64,000 bases of DNA, taken from assembly GCF_013184775.1 (NCBI RefSeq), contig NZ_JAATVV010000004.1:186001-250000 (forward strand), in the 5' to 3' direction. Below, in pieces: positions 25,788-35,965 of the stretch. This DNA comes from Martelella sp. HB161492. Lineage in GTDB: Bacteria > Pseudomonadota > Alphaproteobacteria > Rhizobiales > Rhizobiaceae. Below the pieces are notes generated by a model. It worked only from the letters and a program-made list of their open reading frames with translations. It did not search any database and was not told the origin of the DNA. Made by a program: the position numbers and the translations under genes. Position 1 is the first letter of the stretch. The number at the start of each line of letters is the position of its first letter.

Positions 25788-26999
25788 TCAGGCAACAGCG
25801 CTCTGCTTGGTGGCATCGAGCTCGGAAACGATTCGCGCCGTCTGCTTTGCCAGAACAATTTCTTCATCCGTCGGAATAACGCGAATTTCAACGCGGCTTT
25901 CCGGCGAGGAAATGATCTCGGCATTGGCTGCATTGGCTTCATCGTCAATCTGTACGCCGAGCCAGCCGATATTGTCGCAGATCATCTTGCGAATCGGAGC
26001 GGAGTTTTCGCCGATACCAGCGGAGAAGACCAGACTTTCAATACCGCCCATGGTGGCAACCATGATCGCGAGCTCACGGCAAGCGCGGAAGACAAACAGG
26101 TCGATCGCCTTCTTGGCATTCGGATGGTCGCTTTCCATCAGCACACGCAGATCGCCGGAAATACCCGAAACGCCGAGCAGACCAGACTTGTAATAGAGCA
26201 TGTGCTTGATGTCGGCCGGCGAAAGATTTTCTTTCTCCATCAGCGTCAGCACAAGGCCCGGATCGACGGTACCGGAACGGGTGCCCATCATCAGGCCGCC
26301 AAGTGGTGTCAGGCCCATGGTCGTGTCGATTGCCTTGCCATCGCGCATGGCGCACATGGAGGAACCACTACCAAGATGGGCAACGACAGTCCGCTTGCGC
26401 ACCAGATATTCAGAAATCTCGCGCAGGCGTTCAGCGATATAGGTGTAGGAAAGGCCATGGAAGCCGAATCGGCGATAGCCCTTGGCTTCATATTCCAGCG
26501 GGATCGGGTAACGCGCTGCACGCTCATCGATATTGACGTGAAAAGCCGTGTCGAAGCAGGCAATCTGCGGCAGATCGGGACGAATGCGACGGAACAGCTT
26601 CACCGAGGCAAGGTTTGCCGGCTGATGCAGCGGCCCCATGGGGATAAGCTCTTCAAGATAGGCAACAATTTCGTCATCGAGAAGCACCGGCTCGGCAAAG
26701 CGGCCGCCGCCGTGCAGGACACGGTGCCCGACACCGAGAAGCGGTGCATTAGCAATGTACGGCTTGATGACCTCGAAGATCCGCTCGAGCATGTCTTCCT
26801 GCATATGCTCGCCGATCTGGAGATCGAAATTGCAGATAACCTTGCCGCTCGCTTCTTTCACAGCAAGGTGCGGGTTCTCGTTGACGCCGTCGAACTGGCC
26901 GCGCAGGACGAGTTCGAAATGGTCTCCGGGCAATACCTTGTAAAGTCGAAATTTTAGGCTGGATGACCCGGCATTCAGAGCCAGAATAGTGCCATTCAT
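25788..26999 (-). CDS. ackA: Acetate kinase
   Basis: A 403-residue acetokinase, which transfers phosphate between acetyl phosphate and ADP. The N-terminal signature TILALNAGSSSLKFRLY and the second signature region MGLTPLGGLMMGTRSGTVDP are intact, as is GHRVLHGGG. I start at ATG 26999, which gives the standard N-terminus; a further 15 codons are open upstream but not homologous. The gene follows the phosphoketolase gene by 73 bp on the same strand. Together they form the bypass in which acetyl phosphate from phosphoketolase yields ATP and acetate. No phosphotransacetylase gene is present here. Confidence 0.95.
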   Translation of the reverse strand: MNGTILALNAGSSSLKFRLYKVLPGDHFELVLRGQFDGVNENPHLAVKEASGKVICNFDLQIGEHMQEDMLERIFEVIKPYIANAPLLGVGHRVLHGGGRFAEPVLLDDEIVAYLEELIPMGPLHQPANLASVKLFRRIRPDLPQIACFDTAFHVNIDERAARYPIPLEYEAKGYRRFGFHGLSYTYIAERLREISEYLVRKRTVVAHLGSGSSMCAMRDGKAIDTTMGLTPLGGLMMGTRSGTVDPGLVLTLMEKENLSPADIKHMLYYKSGLLGVSGISGDLRVLMESDHPNAKKAIDLFVFRACRELAIMVATMGGIESLVFSAGIGENSAPIRKMICDNIGWLGVQIDDEANAANAEIISSPESRVEIRVIPTDEEIVLAKQTARIVSELDATKQSAVA

Positions 27000-27072
27000 G
27001 ATTTTGATCCGAAAATTGTGAGCGCACCGCCTGGGAGGTCCCAATGCGGTGCGCAGGCTTCAAACGAGATGG

Positions 27073-29478
27073 TTAGGCCTTGGGAAAGGGCCACTTCCAT
27101 CCAAGAATTTCCGGCATGTCCTCGCCATGCTCACGGACATAATCATGGTGTTTTTCACGCATCGCTTTGAAATAGCTCAAAGCGGCCGCGCCTTTTTCAC
27201 CAAATCCGCCGGCACGTTCGATAGCATCCATGGCCAGATGGTACCGGTCGACGCGGTTCTGTACAACCATGTCGAACGGAGTCGTCGTCGTTCCCTCTTC
27301 AACATACCCGCGAACGTGGATGTTGTTGTGGTTGTGACGGCGATAGGCCAGGCGATGGATCAGCCAGGGATAGCCATGATAGGCGAAGATGACAGGCTTG
27401 TTGGTGGTGAAGAGTTCATCGAACACTTCGTCACGAACGCCATGCGGATGTTCTTCCTTCGGCTGCAGGGCCATCAGGTCGACAACATTCACAACCTTGA
27501 TCTTCATTTCAGGCAGCTGCTCGCGCAGAAGGCTGACAGCGGCCATCATTTCCAGCGTCGGCACGTCACCGGCAGCGGCCAGAACCACGTCAGGCTCTTC
27601 ACCATCAGCCACGTTGCTGGCCCACTTCCATTCGCCCATGCCCTTGTCGCAATGGACGATGGCTTCGTCGATGGTCAGCCACTGTTCCTGCGGCTGCTTG
27701 CCGGCAACGATGACGTTGACGCGGTCATAGGTCTTCAGCACATGGTCACCAACGACCAGAAGCGTGTTGCCATCCGGCGGGAAATAGGTGCGGACGACGT
27801 CTGCCTTCTTGTTGACGACGTGATCGATGAAGCCCGGATCCTGATGGCTGAAGCCGTTATGGTCCTGACGCCATACATGCGAGGTCAGCAGGTAGTTGAG
27901 CGAAGCAATCGGCTTGCGCCATTCGATATGGCGGGTCGTCTTCAGCCACTTGGCATGCTGGTTGAACATCGAGTCGATGATGTGGATGAAGGCTTCATAG
28001 CACGAGAAGAAACCATGACGCCCGGTCAGCAGGTAGCCTTCAAGCCAGCCCTGGCACAGATGCTCGCTGAGCACTTCCATGACACGGCCTTCACGAGCAA
28101 CATGCTCGTCATAGTCCTTGATCTCAGCCATCCATACGCGGTCGGTGACTTCAAACACGTCCTGAAGCCGGTTCGATGCGGTTTCGTCCGGGCCCATGAT
28201 ACGGAAATTCCGCTCATTGGCATTGAGGCGCAGCACGTCGCGCAGCATGTCGCCGAGCAGCTTGGTCGCCGAGGCCTGAATGGCACCGCGTGCGGCAGGA
28301 TCAACCGGAACCGCATAGTCGCGGAAATTCGGCATGTTCAGATCCTTGCGCAGGACACCGCCATTGGTATGCGGGTTTGCGCTCATACGCAGATCGCCTT
28401 CCGGCGTCAGCGCTGCAAGCTCGGCAAGCAACTTGCCGTTTTCGTCGAACAGCTTGGCGGGCTCATAGCTTTCCAGCCATTCCTGCAGCTGCTCGCGATG
28501 GCTGACATCCTGACGGGCTTCGGCAATCGGAACCTGATGCGAGCGCCAGAAATCTTCGCATTTCTTGTTGTCGACGAATTTCGGTCCGGTCCAGCCCTTG
28601 GGGCTGCGCAGGATGATCATCGGCCAGCGCGGCATTTCATAGATCGCGCCTTCGGCACGGGCAGCTTCCTGGATCTCGCGGATGCGTGCATAGCACTCGT
28701 CCATGACCTCAGCCATGCGCTGATGCATGTATTCCGGATCATTGCCTTCAACGAAGAAGGGCTCGTAACCATAGCCCTGGAACAGATCGGTCAGATCCTT
28801 CTTGCTCATGCGGGCGAGAATCGTCGGATTGGCGATCTTGTAGCCGTTGAGATGAAGAATCGGCAGAACCGCGCCGTCATTGATCGGGTTCAGGAACTTG
28901 TTCGAATGCCACGATGCCGCGAGCGGACCGGTTTCGGCTTCGCCGTCACCGACGACGCAGGCAACGATCAGGTCCGGATTGTCATAGGCCGCGCCAAAAG
29001 CGTGAACCAGCGCATAGCCGAGTTCGCCACCTTCATGGATCGAGCCGGGCGTTTCAGGTGCAACGTGGCTCGGGATACCGCCGGGGAAAGAGAACTGCTT
29101 GAACAGTTTCTGCATGCCGGTTTCGTCTTCCGTGATATCCGGATAGACTTCCGTGTAGGTACCGTCGAGATAGGCGTTGGCAACCAGACCGGGGCCACCA
29201 TGGCCGGGGCCGCAGATGTAAATCATGCTGGCATCATGCGCCTTGATGACGCGGTTCAGATGCACGTAGATAAAGTTGAGACCCGGCGTCGTGCCCCAGT
29301 GGCCAAGCAGGCGAGGCTTGACATCGGTGTCCTTGAGCGGCGTGCGCAGAAGCGGGTTGTCCATAAGATAGATCTGACCGACCGAAAGGTAATTGGCAGC
29401 AGCCCAATACCTGTTCATCAGATCCAGCTCTTCAGCGCCAAGCACATTCTTGGCGACATCAGGCACAATCTGTTCCAT
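27073..29478 (-). CDS. xfp: Xylulose-5-phosphate/fructose-6-phosphate phosphoketolase
   Basis: An 801-residue ThDP-dependent phosphoketolase. The N-terminal [16 protein letters not shown], the cofactor region [20 protein letters not shown] and the histidine-rich [14 protein letters not shown] are all characteristic. The enzyme cleaves xylulose 5-phosphate (or fructose 6-phosphate) with phosphate to give acetyl phosphate and glyceraldehyde 3-phosphate (or erythrose 4-phosphate) in the cytoplasm. It is first in an operon with ackA. A FixK/FnrN-like site lies about 80 bp upstream, which suggests induction at low oxygen. Full length; no odd residues seen. Confidence 0.95.
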   Translation of the reverse strand: MEQIVPDVAKNVLGAEELDLMNRYWAAANYLSVGQIYLMDNPLLRTPLKDTDVKPRLLGHWGTTPGLNFIYVHLNRVIKAHDASMIYICGPGHGGPGLVANAYLDGTYTEVYPDITEDETGMQKLFKQFSFPGGIPSHVAPETPGSIHEGGELGYALVHAFGAAYDNPDLIVACVVGDGEAETGPLAASWHSNKFLNPINDGAVLPILHLNGYKIANPTILARMSKKDLTDLFQGYGYEPFFVEGNDPEYMHQRMAEVMDECYARIREIQEAARAEGAIYEMPRWPMIILRSPKGWTGPKFVDNKKCEDFWRSHQVPIAEARQDVSHREQLQEWLESYEPAKLFDENGKLLAELAALTPEGDLRMSANPHTNGGVLRKDLNMPNFRDYAVPVDPAARGAIQASATKLLGDMLRDVLRLNANERNFRIMGPDETASNRLQDVFEVTDRVWMAEIKDYDEHVAREGRVMEVLSEHLCQGWLEGYLLTGRHGFFSCYEAFIHIIDSMFNQHAKWLKTTRHIEWRKPIASLNYLLTSHVWRQDHNGFSHQDPGFIDHVVNKKADVVRTYFPPDGNTLLVVGDHVLKTYDRVNVIVAGKQPQEQWLTIDEAIVHCDKGMGEWKWASNVADGEEPDVVLAAAGDVPTLEMMAAVSLLREQLPEMKIKVVNVVDLMALQPKEEHPHGVRDEVFDELFTTNKPVIFAYHGYPWLIHRLAYRRHNHNNIHVRGYVEEGTTTTPFDMVVQNRVDRYHLAMDAIERAGGFGEKGAAALSYFKAMREKHHDYVREHGEDMPEILGWKWPFPKA

Positions 29479-29968
29479 CTCGATTTCCCCTTTTCGAAAT
29501 CAAATTGGCAGTTAAATCGATTTGTTTTATGACCCAGCGCAATTTTTCGGCACATGACCTAAATCAAGCATTTCGAAAACCGCGCCGATTTTACCGTGAA
29601 ATTTTGACGCCGGTAAAATCAGATAGTCGGAGTCAACAAATCGAGGGATCCTTCCTCGCCCATTATTAGTGGACGCAGGAAGGCATGCAATAGCTTGACG
29701 AAAGCAAATTTTCGACACGCAGAATTTTGCAGGTTTAGTGTGACAGCCCTTTGACGACGAAAGGGCGAAGTCCGGGCATATCCACGCTCGCATCCGCGCG
29801 CCACAAACGCTGATTCCGGCCGATTTACCTCGACGCGCGCCCGCAAATCTGGCATTGCCATGCGACAATTCGCCGAACTCGGCCGCGCCGCATTGTCCGT
29901 GGCTGCCGTGCCGAAAAGGAGAACGGACCCTGTCCGTGTTCCAAACCTAAAGATAGCAGAGCAACCCA
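29479..29968. other. Divergent promoter region between xfp and trmFO
   Basis: A 490-bp gene-free interval. It holds the FixK-like palindrome at 29554-29567 and a small hairpin CCCTTT-gacgacg-AAAGGG at 29747-29765. Open frames on the minus strand here lack protein-like sequence. Confidence 0.5.
29554..29567 (-). promoter_or_regulatory. FixK/FnrN-type anaerobox upstream of xfp
   Basis: Read on the minus strand the 14-mer is TTGATTTAGGTCAT. The rhizobial FixK/FnrN consensus is TTGAT-N4-GTCAA; nine of ten defined positions match. Its centre is about 82 bp before the xfp start codon, a position compatible with class II activation of a promoter around 40 bp downstream. No experimental support. Confidence 0.5.
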
Positions 29969-31378
29969 ATGGCTGAAGAAATGAAAAACGCGCCCATTCA
30001 TGTGATCGGCGGCGGGCTCGCCGGATCAGAAGCGGCCTGGCAGATCGCCAATGCCGGTATCCCCGTCATTCTTCATGAAATGCGCGGTGTCCGCGAGACC
30101 GCAGCCCACAAGACTGACGGTCTTGCCGAGCTGGTCTGCTCCAATTCGTTCCGGTCCGATGATGCGACCAGCAATGCCGTCGGCGTGATTCATGCCGAAA
30201 TGCGCCTTGCCGGCTCTCTGATCATGGCCTCGGCCGACGCGCATCAGGTTCCAGCCGGTGGCGCACTGGCCGTTGATCGCGATGGCTTTTCCGACGCGGT
30301 GACGGCAAAACTTATGGCCCATCCGCTGATCACGGTGAAACGTGAGGAAATCACCGCCCTGCCGCCAGAGGAGTGGGACCAGGCGATCGTCGCCACCGGT
30401 CCCTTGACCGCGCCCACCCTTGCCGCAGCGATCAGCGAGAAGACCGGCAAGGAGGCGCTCGCCTTTTTCGATGCAATCGCCCCGATCATCTATCGCGAGA
30501 CGGTCGACATGGACAAAGCCTGGTACCAGTCGCGCTATGACAAGGTCGGTCCGGGCGGCACGGGCAAGGACTACATCAACTGCCCGATGGACGAGACCCA
30601 GTATCACGCCTTCATCGATGCGCTGATTGCCGGCGACACAACCGGTTTCAAGGAATGGGAAGGCACCCCCTATTTCGACGGCTGCCTGCCGATCGAAGTC
30701 ATGGCTGAACGCGGCCGCGAGACCCTGCGCTGGGGACCGATGAAACCGATGGGTCTGACCAATGCGCATAATCCGACCGTCAAGCCCTATGCGGTGGTAC
30801 AGCTCCGTCAGGACAATGCGCTCGGCACGCTCTACAACATGGTCGGCTTCCAGACCAAGCTGCGCTATGGCGCGCAGAAAGACATCTTCAAGATGATCCC
30901 GGGGCTCGAAAACGCAGAATTCGCCCGCCTCGGCGGTCTCCACCGCAACACCTATCTCAACTCGCCGACACTGCTCGACCACACGCTGCAGCTGAAGAGC
31001 CGGCCGGGGCTGCGCTTTGCAGGGCAGATCACGGGCTGCGAGGGCTATGTGGAAAGCGCCAGCATCGGCCTGCTGGCTGGCCGATTCGCCGCAGCGCAAC
31101 GCCTCGGCAAGACGCCGGTCGCCCCGCCGCCGACCACGGCACTGGGAGCCCTTCTCGGCCACGTCACCGGCGGCCATCTCTCCCATGAAGAAGAATCAGG
31201 CAAGCGCTCCTTCCAGCCGATGAATGTCAATTTCGGTCTGTTTCCCGAACTGGAGCCCGGCGCCCTGATCGATCCCGAAACCGGCAAAAAGCCGCGCGGC
31301 AAGGAAAAAGGCGTGGTGAAGAAGCGCCTCCTGGCCAAACGCGCCCTTGAAGACTGCGCCGCCTGGCTGGCGGGCTGA
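29969..31378 (+). CDS. trmFO: Folate-dependent tRNA (uracil-54-C5) methyltransferase
   Basis: A 469-residue FAD protein. The dinucleotide-binding start [18 protein letters not shown], then [11 protein letters not shown] and [18 protein letters not shown] are diagnostic of TrmFO. It uses methylene-tetrahydrofolate and FADH2 to make ribothymidine at position 54 of tRNAs. The C-terminal [17 protein letters not shown] segment is conserved. A second ATG five codons downstream could also serve as start. Monocistronic; a bidirectional terminator follows at 31404-31430. Confidence 0.95.
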   Translation: MAEEMKNAPIHVIGGGLAGSEAAWQIANAGIPVILHEMRGVRETAAHKTDGLAELVCSNSFRSDDATSNAVGVIHAEMRLAGSLIMASADAHQVPAGGALAVDRDGFSDAVTAKLMAHPLITVKREEITALPPEEWDQAIVATGPLTAPTLAAAISEKTGKEALAFFDAIAPIIYRETVDMDKAWYQSRYDKVGPGGTGKDYINCPMDETQYHAFIDALIAGDTTGFKEWEGTPYFDGCLPIEVMAERGRETLRWGPMKPMGLTNAHNPTVKPYAVVQLRQDNALGTLYNMVGFQTKLRYGAQKDIFKMIPGLENAEFARLGGLHRNTYLNSPTLLDHTLQLKSRPGLRFAGQITGCEGYVESASIGLLAGRFAAAQRLGKTPVAPPPTTALGALLGHVTGGHLSHEEESGKRSFQPMNVNFGLFPELEPGALIDPETGKKPRGKEKGVVKKRLLAKRALEDCAAWLAG

Positions 31379-31403
31379 GCGGCAAACAGCATAGCCGAGA
31401 ACG

Positions 31404-31430
31404 AAAAAAGCCGGGCGATGCCCGGCTTTT
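31404..31430. terminator. Bidirectional terminator between trmFO and a convergent gene
   Basis: AAAAAA-GCCGGGC-GAT-GCCCGGC-TTTT: a 7-bp GC stem with T-runs on both strands. It serves trmFO on the plus strand and the membrane protein gene ending at 31449 on the minus strand. Confidence 0.88.
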
Positions 31431-31448
31431 GTCTCAGCTTTCCGCAAA

Positions 31449-31874
31449 TCAGCGGCCGTTCAACAGCCAGGTTGAAGCTTCCGCTGCCTGCTCTTCCGTT
31501 TCGAAGAAATAATTGCCGCTGAAGAAATCCTTCTCCGGGACATCAACCTGAAGGCCATTGGGCTCAGGCAAGGCGCGAAGCCTGTAATCGCGCTGCTCGA
31601 GAATCACGGCCTGACCGTGGCCACGCTTGGAACGGTACATGCCGATATGGCCATCATGAAGCTTCAGGAAAAACGCATCGAGGTCGCTGTTGCAAATCAC
31701 GTCAGCGACTTTTGCATCCGGATAGGCGCGCGCAAATTCGCGCGTTGCCCAGCCATTGGCATCATCGGCCGAAAGACTGTCTTCGCTGACCTTCTTCTCG
31801 CTCTTGCGCGACATGAAGAAAAAAATCGCGATGGCGATGACGACGACCGCCAGGACCCAATAGGTAAAACTCAT
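31449..31874 (-). CDS. Uncharacterised single-pass membrane protein, 141 aa
   Basis: The N-terminus is one transmembrane helix (YWVLAVVVIAIAIFFFM) followed by a basic stretch (SRKSEKK), so the ~115-residue remainder is probably cytoplasmic. The soluble part includes WATREFARAYPDAKVADVIC and KLHDGHIGMYRSKRGHGQAV, with a C-terminal FETEEQAAEASTWLLNG. I do not recognise the family. It is adjacent to core envelope and translation genes but faces trmFO, sharing a terminator. No signal for secretion. Confidence 0.65.
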   Translation of the reverse strand: MSFTYWVLAVVVIAIAIFFFMSRKSEKKVSEDSLSADDANGWATREFARAYPDAKVADVICNSDLDAFFLKLHDGHIGMYRSKRGHGQAVILEQRDYRLRALPEPNGLQVDVPEKDFFSGNYFFETEEQAAEASTWLLNGR

Positions 31875-31982
31875 CTCGTACCCCCTCGCAGCAAGAGCCG
31901 GTCCTGCTTTTAATGGCGCCTGGCATCTTCGTATCCACTATATATTAGAAAAAGGCAAACGCCCCTCAGACCAGAATGCCGA

Positions 31983-32879
31983 CTAAACCTTACGAAACAG
32001 CAAAGATCGCAGCATCGCCAACTGACGCAGGAACTGACTTGGCTGAGCCGTTTCGCGCATCAGATTTTCGCCCAGCTGATCGGCCTTTGACAGCACGGAA
32101 CTGACCGCTGCCAGCGGCAGATAGGCACAGAGAATCGACTTTGGCAATGGTCCGAGCTGTCGCAATGCCGCGAGGTGCTCACGCCCGAATGCGGCGAAGG
32201 CACGAATCGCCTGACCGCAGCGCTCCTTGTCATCACCGTTCAGAAACCGGGTCCGATCGAGCCCGTTGGCCGCAAGGATTTCGGCCGGAACATAGAGCTG
32301 CCCGCGCCCGCAATGATGCGGCAGCAGCAGGAGTGTACCGGCAACGGCCTGGGCAACACCGGCATGGCCCGCCATATCGGCCGAGACGATCGCCTTATCG
32401 GGATCGAGCACCAGGCTTGCAAGCTGAATCAGCGCCGAGGCCGTTTCGCCAGCATAACCCTCAAAATCATTAACCGATCCCATCGGGTCATCATAGAGGT
32501 CGAAAATGCGCGCCTCGCTCATGTCGATCAGGGTCTGACGGGGCAGATTGCAATCGTCGACGGCCTTCAGGAGTGCGGCTGCCACGGGATTGGCAGCCGT
32601 CTCCCCATGGTCGCTGCCTTCCAGCAGATCCCGCCAATATTGCAGGCGCATCTCGCCCGGCAAGGGTTCGCTGACCCTTTCCCGCACCCGTGCGATCTCT
32701 GCATTATAGGCATAGAGCGCGGCAAGTGCCTCACGCCGGTCCTCCGGCGAAAGCAGCGTGGCGAGATAACGATCCCTGTCATTTTCCTTAAGCTGCATCA
32801 GAAGCATCTCAAGGGTTTCGGAAGTACCGGTCACCGGTCGGGCTCCATCGGGCTGGTTTTCGCGCGTGCCGAACCACAC
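31983..32879 (-). CDS. Squalene/phytoene synthase-fold protein (NDUFAF6-like)
   Basis: A 298-residue protein of the squalene/phytoene synthase superfamily. It has RYLATLLSPEDRREALAALY, RLQYWRDLLEG and LPHHCGRG, and lacks clear DxxxD prenyl-diphosphate motifs: in the usual positions I see YDDPM and NDFEGYAGE. This group in alphaproteobacteria resembles the human complex I assembly factor NDUFAF6 rather than carotenoid enzymes. The annotated start is a GTG; an ATG at 32807 is an alternative. It lies beside an Mth938-domain gene (NDUFAF3-like) downstream of secDF, which supports a membrane-complex assembly role. That role is inferred. Confidence 0.75.
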   Translation of the reverse strand: MWFGTRENQPDGARPVTGTSETLEMLLMQLKENDRDRYLATLLSPEDRREALAALYAYNAEIARVRERVSEPLPGEMRLQYWRDLLEGSDHGETAANPVAAALLKAVDDCNLPRQTLIDMSEARIFDLYDDPMGSVNDFEGYAGETASALIQLASLVLDPDKAIVSADMAGHAGVAQAVAGTLLLLPHHCGRGQLYVPAEILAANGLDRTRFLNGDDKERCGQAIRAFAAFGREHLAALRQLGPLPKSILCAYLPLAAVSSVLSKADQLGENLMRETAQPSQFLRQLAMLRSLLFRKV

Positions 32880-32936
32880 GGCCTGTCATTCAGACCTAGA
32901 CGATTTGCGCTGAAATTGAAATCGGATTGGTGCCGC

Positions 32937-33323
32937 TCAAACGGCGATCAGGGCGGCAGCGACGGCACGCTGTTCTTCCAGCAGAATGTTGAAGGTCCGC
33001 ACTGCGGCGCCCGTATTCATCGGATCAGCAACGATCTGGCGCTGCTTCAGCGCCTCGCGCAGCGGCCGCGGCAAAAGCACGAGTTCCTCGCCCGTGCCCA
33101 CCAGCAGCACCTCGATGGCCTCCGCCTCAGCCATCACGTTCTCGAGGGTAGCGGCGGAAATCTCCGCCGCCGCCGTTACATCCCAGCCATAGATGCCGGA
33201 AGGCAGGCACAGGAGCGAACCGCGATGCGACATATCGGCAAAGCGAAAACCGCGATTGCCATAGGCATCAATCGGAGCACGCCCCGGAAAATGTGCCTCC
33301 CGGATCTCTATGCCGCGCGCCAT
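32937..33323 (-). CDS. Mth938 (DUF498)-domain protein, NDUFAF3-like
   Basis: A 128-residue single-domain protein. The hallmark central segment GSLLCLPSGIYGWDV, then EVLLVGTGEELVLLP and TGAAVRTFNILLEEQRAVA, define the Mth938-like family. The human homologue NDUFAF3 is a mitochondrial complex I assembly factor; bacterial function is not established. It starts 5 bp downstream of the secDF stop and precedes the NDUFAF6-like gene, an arrangement suggestive of a shared operon. Confidence 0.85.
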   Translation of the reverse strand: MARGIEIREAHFPGRAPIDAYGNRGFRFADMSHRGSLLCLPSGIYGWDVTAAAEISAATLENVMAEAEAIEVLLVGTGEELVLLPRPLREALKQRQIVADPMNTGAAVRTFNILLEEQRAVAAALIAV

Positions 33324-33328
33324 CGGCC

Positions 33329-35890
33329 TCAGGCCTTGCCCTGTCCGGGCAGCTGATCGGCGGCGTTTTCCTTTTCCTTGTCCTTCTTCAGAAACACGTC
33401 AGGACGCAGACGGAAAGCGATCAGGACCGGAGCGGCGATGTAGATCGACGAATATGTACCGATCACGACACCGAACAGCATGGCGAAGGTGAAGGAGCGA
33501 ATGACCTCGCCGCCGAAGACATAGAGCGCTGCCAGTGCCAGAAGCGTGGTGAAGGAGGTCAGGATCGTGCGCGACAGGGTCGTATTGATTGACAGATCGA
33601 GAAGCTCCGGCAACGGCATCTTCTGATATTTTCGCAGATTTTCGCGGACACGGTCATAGACAACGACCGTATCGTTCAGCGAATAGCCGACGATGGTCAG
33701 CACCGCGGCAATGGAGGTCAGATTGAACTCCACCCCGGTAAGCACGAAAATACCGATCGTCAGGAACACGTCATGCGCGGTGGCAATGATGGCGCCGACG
33801 GCAAACTGCCATTCGAAACGGAACCAGATATAGATCAGGATCGCCACCAGTGACGCCACAACGCCGAGCAGCGCCGAACGCGACAATTCATCGGAAACGA
33901 CCGGGCCGACCACCTCGACGCGGCGGAAATCATAGTCGTTTTCAAGCGCACCGCGGATGGAGGTAATGGCTGCCTGTTCTGCCGCTGCTCCACCTTCTTG
34001 TGCCTGAACGCGGATCAGAACATCCGAATCCGAGCCGAAGCCCTGTGCCTCGATCTGCCCGAGATTAAGCCCGTTCAGCTTGGTGCGGATATCCGAGATA
34101 TTCGCCGGGCCATCCTTCGACTGCACCTCGATGATCGAACCGCCGGTAAAGTCGATGCCGAGATTCATGCCAACGGTGCCAAAGCCGACAAGCGAGGCCA
34201 CGACGAGAACGATGGAGGAGACCAGCGTGAAATAGCGGATCTTCATGAACGAGAACCTGATCCCGTCAAAGATACCGGTGCGGATCCCCTTTGGCAGCTC
34301 CTTCGGCCGCTTGACGCGAACCCAGGTCGCCACCATCCAGCGCGTCAGATAGAAGGCGCTGAACACGGTGGTGATGATACCGATTGCCAGTGTCACGGCA
34401 AAGCCGCGGACCGGGCCGGAGCCGAGATAGAACAGAATGGCGGCCGCGATCAGCGTGGTGACATTGGCATCGATGATGGTGCCGAATGCGCGCGAAAAGC
34501 CGGTATCGATCGCCTGAACCAGGCTGCGGCCCTGCTTGCGCTCTTCGCGGATGCGCTCATAGATCAGCACGTTGGAGTCAACCGCCATACCGATGGTCAG
34601 AACGATACCGGCAATGCCCGGCAGCGTCAGCGTCGAGCCGATCAGGCTCAGCACCGCGATCAGAAGCACGATGTTGAAGACCAGGGCGATATTGGCGATC
34701 AGTCCGAAGAAGCCATAAAAGGCGATCATGAACAGCACGACCAGAACCGCGCCGATAACCGAGGCCATCACGCCTTCGCGGATCGAATCCGCGCCAAGGC
34801 TTGGGCCGACCGTGCGCTCTTCGACCACGGTCAGCGTGGCGGGCAGTGCACCGGCCCTCAGCAGCACGGCAAGGTCATTGGCGCCCTGAACGGTGAAGTT
34901 ACCGGAAATCTGTCCTGAACCGCCAAGAATGGGTTCGCGGATGACCGGTGCCGACACGACCTGATCATCGAGCACGATGGCAAAGGGCTTGCCGACATTT
35001 TGCTGCGTTGCCTGGCCGAAGCGCTGGGCACCGCGCGAGTTGAAGCGGAAATTGACGATCGGTTCATTGGTCTGCTGATTGAAGCTCGCCTTGGCGTCAA
35101 CCAGATCCTCACCCGAGATCAGTGCCCGCTTCTCGATCAGATAAGGAACCGGCGGCTGATCCTGGCTGTAGACGATTTCATCGCCTGCCGGCGGTCGCGT
35201 CTGCAGCGCCTGCTGCACCGAGTTCTGGGTATCGACCATATGGAAGGTCAGCTTCGCCGTCTTGTTCAGGATCGACTTCAGCCGCTGCGGATCATCAAGA
35301 CCAGGGACCTGGACGATGATGCGGTCATTGCCCTGGCGCTGGATCAGCGGTTCGGTCGTACCCAGTTCGTCGACGCGACGACGGACGACTTCCATCGACT
35401 GATCGACCGCCTGGCGGACACGATAGTTGATGCCGGCATCCGTCAGGCTCATCTTGAACAGTCCGTCGCCGTCATTGGTCATTTCGACCTCTTGCAGCGC
35501 GCCGCCGACGGTTCCGGTGCTGGAAAGCTCGGCAAGCGGTGCAAGTGCCTGACTGGCCGCCTCATACTGACTTTCATCCGTGATGCGGACCTGTGCAGTG
35601 CTGCCCGATCCGGTCAGGCCGGTATAGAGCACCTTGGCATCGCGCAGATTGGCGCGCATATCATCAACGAGCGTACTGAGACGGTCCTTGATGATATCGT
35701 CGCGGTCCACCTGCAACATGATATGCGAGCCGCCCTGAAGGTCGAGACCAAGGGTCACCTTGCTGTCCGGCACCCAGCCCGGAAGCTTCGCCAGTTGCTG
35801 ATCGGAGATAAGATTTGGTGCTGCGACAACAATGCCTATCAGCACGACCAGCCAGATGAGAACGGTTTTCCAGCGAGAGAAATACAGCAT
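33329..35890 (-). CDS. secDF: Fused protein translocase subunit SecDF
   Basis: An 853-residue fusion of SecD and SecF. Residues 1-500 carry the SecD part: N-terminal helix, LGLDLQGGSHIMLQVD, the periplasmic P1 domain and IGMAVDSNVLIYERIREE. The SecF part follows with LGIDFTGGSIIEVQ and GYSLNDTVVVYDRVREN. Twelve transmembrane helices are expected. The protein uses the proton gradient to assist SecYEG-dependent export. The two halves are uninterrupted. It follows yajC by 75 bp, the usual partner. Confidence 0.97.
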   Translation of the reverse strand: MLYFSRWKTVLIWLVVLIGIVVAAPNLISDQQLAKLPGWVPDSKVTLGLDLQGGSHIMLQVDRDDIIKDRLSTLVDDMRANLRDAKVLYTGLTGSGSTAQVRITDESQYEAASQALAPLAELSSTGTVGGALQEVEMTNDGDGLFKMSLTDAGINYRVRQAVDQSMEVVRRRVDELGTTEPLIQRQGNDRIIVQVPGLDDPQRLKSILNKTAKLTFHMVDTQNSVQQALQTRPPAGDEIVYSQDQPPVPYLIEKRALISGEDLVDAKASFNQQTNEPIVNFRFNSRGAQRFGQATQQNVGKPFAIVLDDQVVSAPVIREPILGGSGQISGNFTVQGANDLAVLLRAGALPATLTVVEERTVGPSLGADSIREGVMASVIGAVLVVLFMIAFYGFFGLIANIALVFNIVLLIAVLSLIGSTLTLPGIAGIVLTIGMAVDSNVLIYERIREERKQGRSLVQAIDTGFSRAFGTIIDANVTTLIAAAILFYLGSGPVRGFAVTLAIGIITTVFSAFYLTRWMVATWVRVKRPKELPKGIRTGIFDGIRFSFMKIRYFTLVSSIVLVVASLVGFGTVGMNLGIDFTGGSIIEVQSKDGPANISDIRTKLNGLNLGQIEAQGFGSDSDVLIRVQAQEGGAAAEQAAITSIRGALENDYDFRRVEVVGPVVSDELSRSALLGVVASLVAILIYIWFRFEWQFAVGAIIATAHDVFLTIGIFVLTGVEFNLTSIAAVLTIVGYSLNDTVVVYDRVRENLRKYQKMPLPELLDLSINTTLSRTILTSFTTLLALAALYVFGGEVIRSFTFAMLFGVVIGTYSSIYIAAPVLIAFRLRPDVFLKKDKEKENAADQLPGQGKA

Positions 35891-35965
35891 GAAGGTCTCG
35901 GCTTTTCAGTTGCGGCTTCCTGGGGCGAAGCCGCTTCCGGCCACGCCCCTCTGCCTGTCTGTCCC

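Noticed and set aside
27049-29532. 827-residue plus-strand open frame opposite xfp
   Set aside because: It is a mirror of a highly conserved coding sequence in a GC-rich genome and has no domain of its own.
29527-29868. Possible 113-residue minus-strand gene upstream of xfp
   Set aside because: It covers the FixK-like site and a hairpin, and the sequence is not protein-like.
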